Assembly: GCA_905233775.1 (NCBI GenBank)
Contig: CAJOEB010000018.1
Coordinates: forward strand, 1-11,445
DNA: 11,445 nucleotides
Source: an uncultured Alphaproteobacteria bacterium
Lineage (GTDB): Bacteria > Pseudomonadota > Alphaproteobacteria > UBA3830
Direction of reading: 5' to 3'
Position numbers and translations under genes: made by a program. Each line of letters begins with the position of its first letter. Within the stretch, counting starts at the first letter, position 1. Under the pieces are notes generated by a model. It ran no database searches and was not told the DNA's origin. It was given only the letters and a program-made list of their open reading frames with translations. Of this stretch, positions 1-10,400 are shown piece after piece.

Positions 1-258
1 GTTTTCGACTTTTATGTTAGATCTAATAGAGTTATTGCGAAAGTCATTTTATGCGTTTTTTACGTAATCATAATCAGCGTCTTTCAAATGTCATTTTCGA
101 CTTTCGCAAGATCCTTAATTTTAAAACTTGTTGCTAAATTCTACTTTCTCTGATTTTATTCAATACGCTAAGGAGAATTAAGTATTTTTTTCAGTGATCT
201 GACTGATGAACGAAATTTTATTACTACTAATTATAATATATATATAAATATATATGAT

Positions 259-276
259 AGATATCTATAGATATCT
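259..276. repeat. 18-bp perfect palindrome
   Basis: AGATATCTATAGATATCT is its own reverse complement over all 18 positions. It can also be read as two AGATATCT units (each itself palindromic) separated by AT. It directly follows an A/T-only tract. It could be a protein-binding site or a cruciform-prone element. It is not a normal intrinsic terminator, because the stem is entirely weak and no T-run follows on either strand. Confidence 0.6.
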
Positions 277-307
277 TGCAAAAGTAGTTTTTGGATATCA
301 TAATCCC

Positions 308-324
308 TGATAATCAGGTTATCA
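308..324. repeat. Small inverted repeat (6-bp stem) in the porin 3' region
   Basis: TGATAA and TTATCA are exact reverse complements separated by five bases (TCAGG). An alternative overlapping pairing, CCTGA/TCAGG around a TAA loop at 306-318, competes with it. It lies about 90 bases past the porin stop. The minus strand has no T-run behind it, so a terminator role is doubtful. It may stabilise the 3' end of the mRNA. Confidence 0.3.
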
Positions 325-348
325 AAAATGTTGTTTTCGGTTTTCGCG

Positions 349-385
349 AGCGATCTAGTAAATAAGAAAGCGATCTAATAAATAA
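349..385 (+). repeat. Tandem duplication, 17 bp, period 20
   Basis: AGCGATCTAGTAAATAA (349-365) is repeated as AGCGATCTAATAAATAA (369-385) with one mismatch and a 3-base spacer. The pair lies just past the porin stop codon. The high similarity suggests a recent slippage-type duplication. Confidence 0.6.
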
Positions 386-413
386 TATGTAATAAATGCT
401 TTGCAAATCATAA

Positions 414-1724
414 TCACAGATTAAATTTCGTTCCGAACATCAACATGTTTGCTCTATTCGCGCCTTCGCAGCCTTGTCCGCATGCTTTTGCATATATACG
501 AGCTCTGTCACAAGTTTTTGTGATGATATTGTTGTATTCCGCATAGACACTTAATGCTCTGTTGAACCTATATTCTGCTCCAACGGTGACTATGTTGGCG
601 ATAGCACGTTCAGCCTTACTATCAGAGAAATTAACGACCGATCGAAAATATCCGGCAGATAGGATCCAGTTATCCTCATTGTACGACACGCCGTATGTGT
701 ATATTTTTCCGGCATCGGCACCGTGTTTTAGACCTATTCTGGTATCATGAACATCATAATCGATATTTTCGTCGAAAAACGGCGAATCACCTGCTGCCAA
801 ATGCTTATCAACAATTGATCTGCCGCAATCTATAAAACCAAATGCTACTTTAAACTCCTTATATCCGAGTATAGCACCGATTTGATACGCGCGAACGTCA
901 TGAACTCCACCTTCTATTGTTCCTGATTTGCCTTTTCCAAACCATCCGCCCATCGTAATCGTTGCGTTGAAATCATCGTCACTTCCATATTCGTATTTTC
1001 CTGCGACGGTTAAAATATGCCTGGAAAATCCGGATGTATGAGCATAATCCCAACATACATTGTGATCAGAGTTACAATTTTCACTGCAATGTTTTGTCTT
1101 GAATGGGGCAGAACGTTTGCTGTCCAACGTATAAGACATAGCCAGCGAGAAGCCTTTTACTGTTGGCGAGAACCAGGCGATTTTTGCTGCTTTTCCGTCA
1201 TCTACGTGGCATCCCGTTCCTATTATTGTTCCGGCAGATTGGTTGAAAAACGCGCCTAAATTGCCGCTATCAGGACCGCCGTATGCCGTAAATATGCTGT
1301 TTCCTCCGATCGTGAACGTATCAGCGGCAGTTGCGGTGTATCCGATATTAAATCGCCCAAGACGGTCTGTTTCAATGAATGCATAAAACTCATCAACAAT
1401 TGCACTGCCCGTTTTTATGATACCGGATCGTGTTTTCACGCTGAATTCAAAGCCGTATCCGAACTCATTTGTATGATTTAGATAATGGAGATCTATATTG
1501 CCTTGATAAGACATGCTTTCATTTTCGAAATTTGCTGTTTCTTTTTGATGAATAAACGCAGCAGTAAGATTTCCATCGCCACTGAATGATAAATTTGTAT
1601 CCAAACCGACATTTTCTAAAAATTCATCGACATTTTCATGCAGAAGCTTTACATTTTCTTCTTCACATTGCACTGAAAATATCTGACAACACAATATTGA
1701 AACAAAGAATACTTTTTTAAACAT
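414..1724 (-). CDS. Outer-membrane porin, alphaproteobacterial type
   Basis: The product is a 436-residue predicted outer-membrane beta-barrel porin that would let small solutes diffuse into the periplasm. Residues 1-20 form a signal peptide (two lysines, then a hydrophobic stretch FFVSILCCQIFSV), with cleavage probably after Cys20. The rest has the alternating, glycine- and aromatic-rich strands of general porins (GRFNIGYTATAADTF, WFSPTVKGFSLAMSYT, VGAEYRFNRALSVYAEY) and ends in KFNL. That places it near the Gram-negative porin family (Porin_4-like), judged by pattern. I start at the ATG at 1724 rather than an in-frame TTG at 1730, because AAGGAG at 1734-1739 is 9 bases from the ATG but only 3 from the TTG. 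The mature part has eight cysteines (172, 213, 217, 224, 300, 405, 415, 419), which is odd for a porin. It follows the MFS gene by 55 nt, so the two may be cotranscribed. The transported solute cannot be told. Confidence 0.8.
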   Translation of the reverse strand: MFKKVFFVSILCCQIFSVQCEEENVKLLHENVDEFLENVGLDTNLSFSGDGNLTAAFIHQKETANFENESMSYQGNIDLHYLNHTNEFGYGFEFSVKTRSGIIKTGSAIVDEFYAFIETDRLGRFNIGYTATAADTFTIGGNSIFTAYGGPDSGNLGAFFNQSAGTIIGTGCHVDDGKAAKIAWFSPTVKGFSLAMSYTLDSKRSAPFKTKHCSENCNSDHNVCWDYAHTSGFSRHILTVAGKYEYGSDDDFNATITMGGWFGKGKSGTIEGGVHDVRAYQIGAILGYKEFKVAFGFIDCGRSIVDKHLAAGDSPFFDENIDYDVHDTRIGLKHGADAGKIYTYGVSYNEDNWILSAGYFRSVVNFSDSKAERAIANIVTVGAEYRFNRALSVYAEYNNIITKTCDRARIYAKACGQGCEGANRANMLMFGTKFNL

Positions 1725-1733
1725 AAACAATAA

Positions 1734-1739
1734 CTCCTT
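1734..1739 (-). promoter_or_regulatory. Shine-Dalgarno of the porin gene
   Basis: On the minus strand this reads AAGGAG, a strong match to the anti-SD sequence, 9 bases before the ATG at 1724. It decides the start against the TTG two codons further upstream. Confidence 0.75.
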
Positions 1740-1767
1740 AAAATATTTAAGCAGAGAGGATAACTCT

Positions 1768-1789
1768 TATATGAGCCTTCTATATGAGC
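1768..1789 (-). repeat. Short direct repeat across the MFS stop codon
   Basis: TATATGAGC occurs on the plus strand at 1768-1776 and again at 1781-1789, giving a 9-bp exact repeat with a 13-bp period. It overlaps the MFS stop codon (1780-1782) and lies about 45 bases upstream of the porin start. Confidence 0.5.
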
Positions 1790-3066
1790 TCTTGCCCAGT
1801 TCGATCCTCTATTTTTGTTACGGCGAAGAGCGCCAATACTATAACCACAGTTATCGGTAAAACAACTAAAAATGAAGAAACCGATATACAATAGTTTAAC
1901 ACAATTGATATTCCTCCGCCAAATATCGCCTGAGCTAAGCTGAGAGAGATCGAGACTCCGGTACATCTGATATTTTTCGGAAAGGATTCAGCGAAGAAGG
2001 CAGCACGTCCTCCGTAATACATTCCGAGGAAAATACCATATACGCCGTGGCATATGAACCATACAAACGGCGATTTTATATCTCCGAGAAATACATAATA
2101 GGTGACTGCGGTTACGCAAATTATCCCAAGCTGGATAAATATTTTACGAGAAAATAGATCTGATAAGAAACCGCTGACCAATATTGATGCTATGATGCAA
2201 ACATTGGCGATGACACTGCATATGGCAGCGTCTTTTAACGAGAGAATTCCGACATTGACAAGATAATACGGTAGGAAATTCAGTAAGGTGTAGAAAGCTA
2301 TTGCACTGAACGCTGTGATGGCAATGGTGCATAATACTTCAGTTTTGTGTTTGGCGAGCAAAGATAAAATACTTTCTTGCTTTGAAATGATGTTTTCTCC
2401 TTTTTTAGCTTTATCTTTTTCTGTGATTTTTTTCGTAGTGTTTTCTTCGACTTTCTTTTGAGGACGTCTAAAGGCAAATGGTACAAGAATAATCGCGAAG
2501 AAAAACGGAATTCTCCATGCGTTATTGTAAATTTCAGTTTCAGAGTAGAATGAATGCAGCAATAGAAGCACTTCTCCGGACAACAAAACACCTACCTGAC
2601 TGCCGGCGTCTGAAAGGCAGCCGAAGAAACCACGTCTGTTGCTTGGAGCAATCTCAACAAGATGTACCATTGCGGCGGTGTACTCGCCTCCCATAGATAT
2701 TCCCTGACAGGTTCTGAGAAGAACAAGCAGAATTGGCGACCATATCCCGATTTGTTCATAGCTAGGTAGCAAACCGATCAAAAATGTTGGTACTGCCATG
2801 AGTAGTATTGCAAGCGATATGGCTTTTTCACGACCGATTTTGTCTCCGATCGGTCCAAAAATAACCGATCCTACGGGGCGCATGAACAATCCCATGGACA
2901 TTGCAACAAGAGTGACCATATCTCGTATAACGTGGTTCTCCAACGGAAAGAAATGTTTGGATAAAATCGGCAAAAATGGCATAAACAGCGCAAAATTGTA
3001 CCAAACCAGCATATTTCCAATGGCACTAATGGCCATTTCTCTTTTTTCTGATTTATTTTCTAACAT
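1780..3066 (-). CDS. MFS transporter, metabolite:H+ symporter (ProP-like) family
   Basis: The product is a 428-residue inner-membrane carrier of the major facilitator superfamily, most like the MHS group that includes ProP. It would import a small metabolite with protons, and the substrate cannot be assigned from sequence. Two bundles of hydrophobic helices flank a lysine/glutamate-rich cytoplasmic loop at about 202-230. The loop 2-3 signature GDKIGREKA is at 74-82, its second-half counterpart GFLSDLFSRK near 299-308, and the MHS-typical RTCQGISMGGEYTAA begins near 118. Length fits the family (about 430). I start at the ATG at 3066 because AAGGAAG at 3072-3078 is 5 bases upstream. An in-frame TTG at 3081 lies on the far side of that site. 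Host-associated alphaproteobacteria often carry many ProP-like carriers. The porin follows 55 nt downstream, which would give a two-membrane uptake pair if they share a transcript, but that is inference. Confidence 0.85.
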   Translation of the reverse strand: MLENKSEKREMAISAIGNMLVWYNFALFMPFLPILSKHFFPLENHVIRDMVTLVAMSMGLFMRPVGSVIFGPIGDKIGREKAISLAILLMAVPTFLIGLLPSYEQIGIWSPILLVLLRTCQGISMGGEYTAAMVHLVEIAPSNRRGFFGCLSDAGSQVGVLLSGEVLLLLHSFYSETEIYNNAWRIPFFFAIILVPFAFRRPQKKVEENTTKKITEKDKAKKGENIISKQESILSLLAKHKTEVLCTIAITAFSAIAFYTLLNFLPYYLVNVGILSLKDAAICSVIANVCIIASILVSGFLSDLFSRKIFIQLGIICVTAVTYYVFLGDIKSPFVWFICHGVYGIFLGMYYGGRAAFFAESFPKNIRCTGVSISLSLAQAIFGGGISIVLNYCISVSSFLVVLPITVVIVLALFAVTKIEDRTGQELI

Positions 3067-3071
3067 TGTAA

Positions 3072-3100
3072 CTTCCTTCAAAATATCTACTTCAAAATAT
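3072..3100 (-). repeat. 11-bp tandem duplication abutting the MFS ribosome-binding site
   Basis: On the minus strand ATATTTTGAAG (3100-3090) is followed by TAG and then an exact second ATATTTTGAAG (3086-3076). The second copy's final bases form part of the AAGGAAG Shine-Dalgarno (3078-3072). The unit is 11 bp, the period 14 bp. A duplication with the same geometry occurs before the SIMPL gene at 10916-10940. Confidence 0.65.
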
Positions 3101-3151
3101 ATAACTGTTTATGTCTTTATCTTTGTATTTATTTATGTAATTTCTTTTATA

Positions 3152-3180
3152 TTTATAAGAGCGAGATTCGCAGATATAAA
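3152..3180 (-). promoter_or_regulatory. Possible promoter for the MFS gene
   Basis: On the minus strand TTTATA (3180-3175) and TATAAA (3157-3152) are separated by 17 bases, matching 4/6 and 5/6 of the sigma-70 -35 and -10 consensus. This would give a leader of roughly 80 bases before the ATG at 3066. In such AT-rich DNA a match of this quality arises easily by chance. Confidence 0.25.
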
Positions 3181-3192
3181 GTAATAACAAAA

Positions 3193-4278
3193 TCAAATTT
3201 TAATTTTAAGTCTCACTACAAAAGTAACTATGTAACTTAAGGTCATTAAATACAAACTCATAATAAAAGCCGATAGCATAGGTTCAAAGCCTATTTGCTT
3301 CAGAATTTCTTGTAAATTTCCTTTATAAATCATCAAATGGAACAGATATATACCAAAAACGCAACTTCCTATGGAAATGCAAACTTTTCCAAACAAATCT
3401 TGCGCTGAAACAGATCTAAACATGTATTTTATGGTTGAAAAAATACATATGCAATTTAATAAACCGAAACGTGAATGAAAACTTTCTTCGGCATGGGATA
3501 ATTGACCTTCTGTAATGCCTTTTCGATATGTTAAGTAGCATGAAATAGCAATTCCCAAAATATTAAATATCCAAAGAATAATTAAACGTTTCTGAGTTAT
3601 TTCAAATTTGTTTTTTAGCAAATATCCCAGGCAAGGATATAATACGATAAGAGATGTAACCCAAGATGCCTTTGTGCAAGAGTACAACGAAATTTCGCTT
3701 TTCCATAGTAGATATTCAATTGTCGGGATAATTCCACTATAAAACAGAGCAAGTCCTATTAAATAATAATAGTATTTTGTATCAAGATTTTTTACTAATG
3801 CCCGAAGAAATGGAAAACTCATCAAATACGCAATATAGACATACATAAACCATAGATGTCCCCATGTACCACGTGTATAAAAAAGCGTGAGAAAATCTTC
3901 TATGGAAAAAGTGTTATCTCCTCTGTAGACATGCTTCATATAGTATGCGAATGAGAATACAAAAAGGATTACGAACATTTTTATAACACGCTGTAATATT
4001 TTCCGAGGTTCATAATCTTTCTCAAGCATAAGAGCACCTGAAATCGCAAAAAATAGCGGCACAGAAAATGTACAAAAAACGGAAATAAACAAATAAATCA
4101 AAAAGCGCAAGCTTCCTATTGGCTGATATGTGAATAACATGTATCCACTGGAATGGTGAAAAATAACGAAAAATACAGCTACAATCCTCATTATCTCTAT
4201 GTAGACGCTTTTTTCTTTTTTTTCTGCGTTGATGTTATCAACATTGGTAGTAGTAACCGTCTTTGTTATGCGATCCAT
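3193..4278 (-). CDS. Membrane acyltransferase, family 3 (OafA/WecH-like)
   Basis: The product is a 361-residue polytopic membrane protein of the acyltransferase-3 family. Such enzymes move acetyl or other acyl groups onto surface sugars such as LPS O-antigen, capsule or other glycans. After a short polar N-terminus (about 1-24) come roughly ten hydrophobic segments. The family's early Arg...His signature is seen as RIVAVFFVIFHHSSG (Arg31, His41/His42). VPLFFAISGALML (73-85) and GHLWFMYVYIAY (140-151) also fit the family closely. The start ATG is 12 nt past the accA stop, with only a weak AGGA site that overlaps that stop codon, so translation may be coupled to accA. By eye the gene is clearly AT-richer than accA (sampled lines roughly 25-38% against about 45% GC), which would fit acquisition by transfer. 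The acceptor is unknown and no sugar-biosynthesis genes are adjacent. Confidence 0.8.
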   Translation of the reverse strand: MDRITKTVTTTNVDNINAEKKEKSVYIEIMRIVAVFFVIFHHSSGYMLFTYQPIGSLRFLIYLFISVFCTFSVPLFFAISGALMLEKDYEPRKILQRVIKMFVILFVFSFAYYMKHVYRGDNTFSIEDFLTLFYTRGTWGHLWFMYVYIAYLMSFPFLRALVKNLDTKYYYYLIGLALFYSGIIPTIEYLLWKSEISLYSCTKASWVTSLIVLYPCLGYLLKNKFEITQKRLIILWIFNILGIAISCYLTYRKGITEGQLSHAEESFHSRFGLLNCICIFSTIKYMFRSVSAQDLFGKVCISIGSCVFGIYLFHLMIYKGNLQEILKQIGFEPMLSAFIMSLYLMTLSYIVTFVVRLKIKI

Positions 4279-4290
4279 AAGAGGATTATC

Positions 4291-5241
4291 CTATTTTTTC
4301 TGTTCAAAATTACGGCAAAAATCAAAGAATTTTTGATTGCGGTGTTCTTTTGGAGATATAATATCCGAAGCACCGGCTAATGCGCCTTTTATTTTTTCTC
4401 CGACAGATTTGATTATAGAAGTAGGGTCTCTGTGAGCACCGCCGAGAGGTTCTTCTATAATTTCATCTATCATTTTAAATCGTAGCAAATCTTGTGCCGT
4501 TAATTTTAATGCTTCAGCCGCTTCTTGCGCTTTTTCGAGACTACGGTACAAAATTGACGCACATCCTTCAGGAGAGATTACGGAATATATAGAATGTTCC
4601 AGCATGAGTATTGTGTTTGCAACTGCAAGTGCTACAGCTCCGCCTGAACCTCCTTCTCCTATTATTGTAGCTATTATCGGCTTTTTGAATTGCAATGAAC
4701 GCTCTATGCACTTTGCGATTGCTTCAGCCTGTCCGCGTTCTTCTGCACCTACTCCCGGATATGCTCCTGCGGTGTCTATGAAGGTTAGCAACGGCAGATC
4801 GAATTTGTCTGCAAGATCCATTATGCGATGCGCTTTGCGATATCCTTCAGGGTGTGGCATACCAAAGTTGTGCTTTATTCTGTCTTGAGTGTCTTTACCT
4901 TTTTCGTGTCCTAGAACAGCAACAGACATTCCTCGAAACTTACCTATTCCGGCTATGATTGCAAGATCGTTTCCAAATAGTCTGTCGCCCGCGAGTGGTA
5001 CGAAATTATCAATGAGTGCATTGATGTAATCCGACGTTTTTGGGCGTTCTTGATGCCTGGCAACTAAAACTTTCTGCCACGGAGTAAGTTCGCTATAGAT
5101 TTTTTTCAGAAGTTTTTTTTGCTTGTTTTCCAGTCTTTTGATCTCATCAATTATACTCAAATCTCCGGTATTGAGATTTTTTAATTCCTTTATTTTAGAA
5201 TCGAGTTCAAAAATCGGTCGTTCAAAATCCAAAATAATCAT
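4291..5241 (-). CDS. accA: Acetyl-CoA carboxylase carboxyltransferase subunit alpha
   Basis: AccA, with AccD, forms the carboxyltransferase half of acetyl-CoA carboxylase. It transfers the carboxyl group from biotin on AccB to acetyl-CoA, giving malonyl-CoA, the committed step of fatty-acid synthesis, in the cytoplasm. The 316 residues match the normal length (E. coli AccA is 319). The family landmarks appear in order: N-terminal helices with LDFERPI at 4-10, RPKTSDYI at 66-73, GMPHPEGYRKAHR at 127-139, DTAGAYPG at 156-163, ERGQAEAIA at 168-176, GEGGSGGA at 195-202, SPEGCASI at 223-230 and GGAHRD at 267-272. No key region is missing. The start ATG has AAGAAGG (5253-5247) 5 bases upstream. accD is not in the window. 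It is divergent from ligA and is followed 12 nt later by the acyltransferase, which probably shares its transcript. Confidence 0.97.
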   Translation of the reverse strand: MIILDFERPIFELDSKIKELKNLNTGDLSIIDEIKRLENKQKKLLKKIYSELTPWQKVLVARHQERPKTSDYINALIDNFVPLAGDRLFGNDLAIIAGIGKFRGMSVAVLGHEKGKDTQDRIKHNFGMPHPEGYRKAHRIMDLADKFDLPLLTFIDTAGAYPGVGAEERGQAEAIAKCIERSLQFKKPIIATIIGEGGSGGAVALAVANTILMLEHSIYSVISPEGCASILYRSLEKAQEAAEALKLTAQDLLRFKMIDEIIEEPLGGAHRDPTSIIKSVGEKIKGALAGASDIISPKEHRNQKFFDFCRNFEQKK

Positions 5242-7383
<2,142 letters not shown>

Positions 7384-7438
7384 CACTTAATAAAGCAATT
7401 ATGGTTCAAAATCTGATTTAAGTATTGGGTTTTGTATC

Positions 7439-10400
7439 ATGAGTTTTTTTAGTAATGCAGTACGGCTTATCCGTAGAAAAGAAGTAAAAGATTCTCAAAA
7501 CAGCGAAAAAGTCGCTAATAATTCAGAATATACGGAATTAAACGGATCTTTGCAGCTAGATTTTTCTCTCAGAAATTATGCAAAGGAATCGTTTTCTGTT
7601 TTGATTGTGCGTCCTCTTTCTTTATATGTGCAGAAAATTCTCAGGACATGCGCATTCTTAATTTCCGGAATATTGGTTGGAGGTCTTGTAGCACTCATTA
7701 GCTGTCTTATCGCACTGCAATTTGGGTCAGTTGAGAATACGGTAATTTCTGCTTTTCTTTTGAATAAAATCGAAAAAATGCTACCGGATTATGATTTATC
7801 CATAAAATCAGCGATGTTGCATTGGAACAGTGAAACAAGCTCTGTTGAGATAAACTTAAATAAAATAAGATTTGATGATTTCTTTATTCCTCGAGTTTCT
7901 ATTTTGCCTGATTATGCGGAATCATTTAAGCAACAAAGATTTATCGCAAAGACTATATCAATAGTAAGGCCAAAAATTTCACTTGATATAGCGGATGATT
8001 TTCAAACAATATCAGTTAGCCCTAACTTTGCTAAGGGAGGAAGGAATAAAGCATATTTTGAACCTATCTCAAGTGTTATGAGCGTAAAAGATTCATTGAT
8101 AGGTACAAATAGTAATGCTGTTATTAAATTGGTAAATGCAGATGTTTCGATACTTGAAAACGGAGTACGTTGGGATCTTCAAAACTTGTATTGCGAACAT
8201 AAATTGGGCGAAAATGTACCATCGATAATTGATTTTCGTGCGGTACTGCCTAAACAAAGCTATTCTTCCAGTGTGAGAATGGTAAAAAGTGCAGATAACT
8301 TAAATTATGATGTAAAAATTAATTCTCTGAATCCATCTGTAATATATGATTCGTTTGTAAAGAGAAAAACAGCTATCGAAAAGTTTCTTCCATTGATTCA
8401 AGGGTATAATCTTCCTGTTTCGGGAGATATTAAAGTTGCACTAAATCCTGATTACAGCTTGAAAAAAGGAGTATTCAACCTTGTAACATCCAGCGGAAGT
8501 ATAAGGCTTCCGAACAGGAATACATTATCGCTAAATCTCGGGAAAAGAATTGATAACGGAAGTATTTCCGGAAGAATATACAGCGACAAAATGCTTATAG
8601 ACTTCATAAATGTATCTTATGGCAATTCAGGAGTTCAATTGACTGGTTTGTCAGTTCCTTTGAGCGATTTTAATTTCTTAGATGTCGCAAATGTTGATGG
8701 AACACTCAGTTTAACCAGTGTAAATACGAAAGAGATGTATACTATACTTCCTCATAACATTTCTAAATCAATTATTCCTATTTTCCAGAATTATCTACCG
8801 GGATTTAGGTTAGATTTGCTGAAATTTGATTTGAAAGGAGCAATTACTTTTGGTGATCGTTTAAATGATGAAAAATTATCTATCAGCCAAGGGATTTTCA
8901 AAATTCATGACGCAAAAATCTCTATTGGTGAACATGTCGCTACTAATGTTGATGCTACAGGCAGTATAAAATCAGACGGAGTTGACGTAAAAGTCACCAA
9001 CGCTCTGTTTGGAAAAGCAAAGATAAATAGCGGCGTGTTCTTTATCTCTAACCAGGATAATTCTTGGATTGGCAGAGTTAATACCGATGTTGCTGTTGAA
9101 GATATTTCAACTTATGCTCCGGGAATTTCCGATAAATTCGCGTCATTTCCAATTGGAAAGCTTGGTATAAAAGGCTTGGCGAAAGTTGATTTAAAGGTTG
9201 TTCGTGTTGCCGGGAACGAATTAGGTGAGAATGTACCTCCTTTTATCATGGTTGAAGGTGATGGAGCTATTTCATCTGAAGATAATACAAAACAATTCAA
9301 AATTTCTTGGAATGAAAAAGGATTGTCTGCTGTCGGCGATATTGAAAGCGGGAAAATCGGCACTCATTTTAAGATAGAAGAGGACTTTATTAAAAATACG
9401 GGAACAAGTGAGTTCAAATTCAAAGGAGAATCTGCATTTTTCACAGAATTCTTCCCGTTCATTGCTGATAAAATGCGTGGGAATTTTGATATGACAATCA
9501 CAAATTCTTGGAATGACAGAGGTGAGGACTTTGATATTTATGCAGATCTTAATAATGCCAATATGTTTCTTCCGGTTGTCGGAAGCGTGAAACTGAATAA
9601 CGAACAAGGGACATTCAGTACGCACGTTCATAAATATCCGGATAGAATAGTGCTTTCTCAGATGTATCTTGATACACCTAAAACAAAATTTAAAGGACAG
9701 GTTACAACAGATAACAATTGGAATGTTACAGAATGCGTAATTGAAAATGTGGTATCAGACGGAATTGCAGCAGATATCAGCGTACTTAAGAAAAATGATA
9801 AGAAAACCATTATATCTCTTGTAGGTGATGTATTTGATGCAAGTAAGCTAATCAATATGATTGAACGTGCTGATAAAAATACGTGGTTGGTAACTTATTT
9901 GAATCTAAAAGAACTTACAATCAATGGTAACAGTAAGATAAAGAACGTAAAGGGAACTGTTGATATTCTCGGAGGTAAGATTGTAAAAGGCGCTTGTATC
10001 GGAGTTATCGGAGAATCAACCGTAGCTTTAAATACCAGCGATGTTAAAGATGGCGGAGACTATTTGCTTTCTATATCAGCGTCGAATGCCGGTGATTTCT
10101 TAAAAGCAATTGGTATTGGAGATACCATTAGCGGAGGAAGTCTGAATTTGGTCATGAAGTCGTCTAAACTTTCGGATGGTTCGATGTCAGGTGCTTTTGA
10201 AATGGATAACTTCTTAATAAAGAACAGTCCACAGCTTACAAAACTGATATCTTTGTCTTCTCCGAATTATCTGATGGGAACAGATTTAATCGTTGGGTTT
10301 AATAATTGTACGGGTAGTATCATTGTTGTAAATGGAAAAATAAAGCTGGACAATTGTAAGGCAGTCGGACCAACGGTAGCCATTTCTTTAGGTGGAGAAT

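Larger units (their letters stand above)
1..360 (+). repeat. Three degenerate copies of a TTTTCGacTTTCGC-like motif
   Basis: Copies begin at about 1, 93 and 333. The first two share an exact 11-mer, TTTTCGACTTT, at 2-12 and 94-104. The third, GTTTTCGGTTTTCGCGAGC, diverges at the centre. Copies 1 and 3 continue into GATCTA, and copy 2 into GATCCT. An inverted partial copy, TTGCGAAAGTC, at 35-45 pairs with GACTTTCGCAA at 99-109. This could be a decayed family of dispersed intergenic repeats, or coincidence in a low-complexity region. The other intergenic regions of the window contain no clear further copy. Confidence 0.4.
1..413. other. Gene-free region downstream of the porin
   Basis: No reading frame here looks like a protein gene and no tRNA-like fold was recognised. 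The stretch is AT-rich and structured. It carries three degenerate copies of a motif of roughly 25 bases (starting near 1, 93 and 333), an 11-base inverted pair at 35-45 and 99-109, an almost pure A/T tract around 229-258, an 18-bp perfect palindrome at 259-276, a small hairpin at 308-324 and a 17-bp tandem duplication at 349-385. It lies 3' of the porin gene, so part of it is probably the 3' untranslated region of that transcript. No classic GC-rich stem followed by a T-run on the minus strand was found. What lies left of position 1 is unknown. Confidence 0.7.

Noticed and set aside
187..208. TCAGT/ACTGA inverted repeat beside a run of T on the plus strand, as a porin terminator
   Set aside because: On the minus strand, where the porin is transcribed, the stem is followed by A residues, not T, so it does not fit an intrinsic terminator in that direction; on the plus strand the T-run precedes the stem.
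229..280. Possible replication origin in the A/T-rich tract
   Set aside because: No DnaA-box-like 9-mers (TTATNCACA) were seen nearby and no origin-associated genes are present.
3161..3171. GCGA-GAT-TCGC mini-hairpin after the acyltransferase gene
   Set aside because: A 4-bp stem with no T-run is too weak to be called a terminator.
2798..3184. Plus-strand open frame of 128 codons opposite the MFS start region
   Set aside because: It is antisense to a clear MFS gene, shows no family resemblance, and its tail covers the AT-rich leader; most likely a shadow frame.
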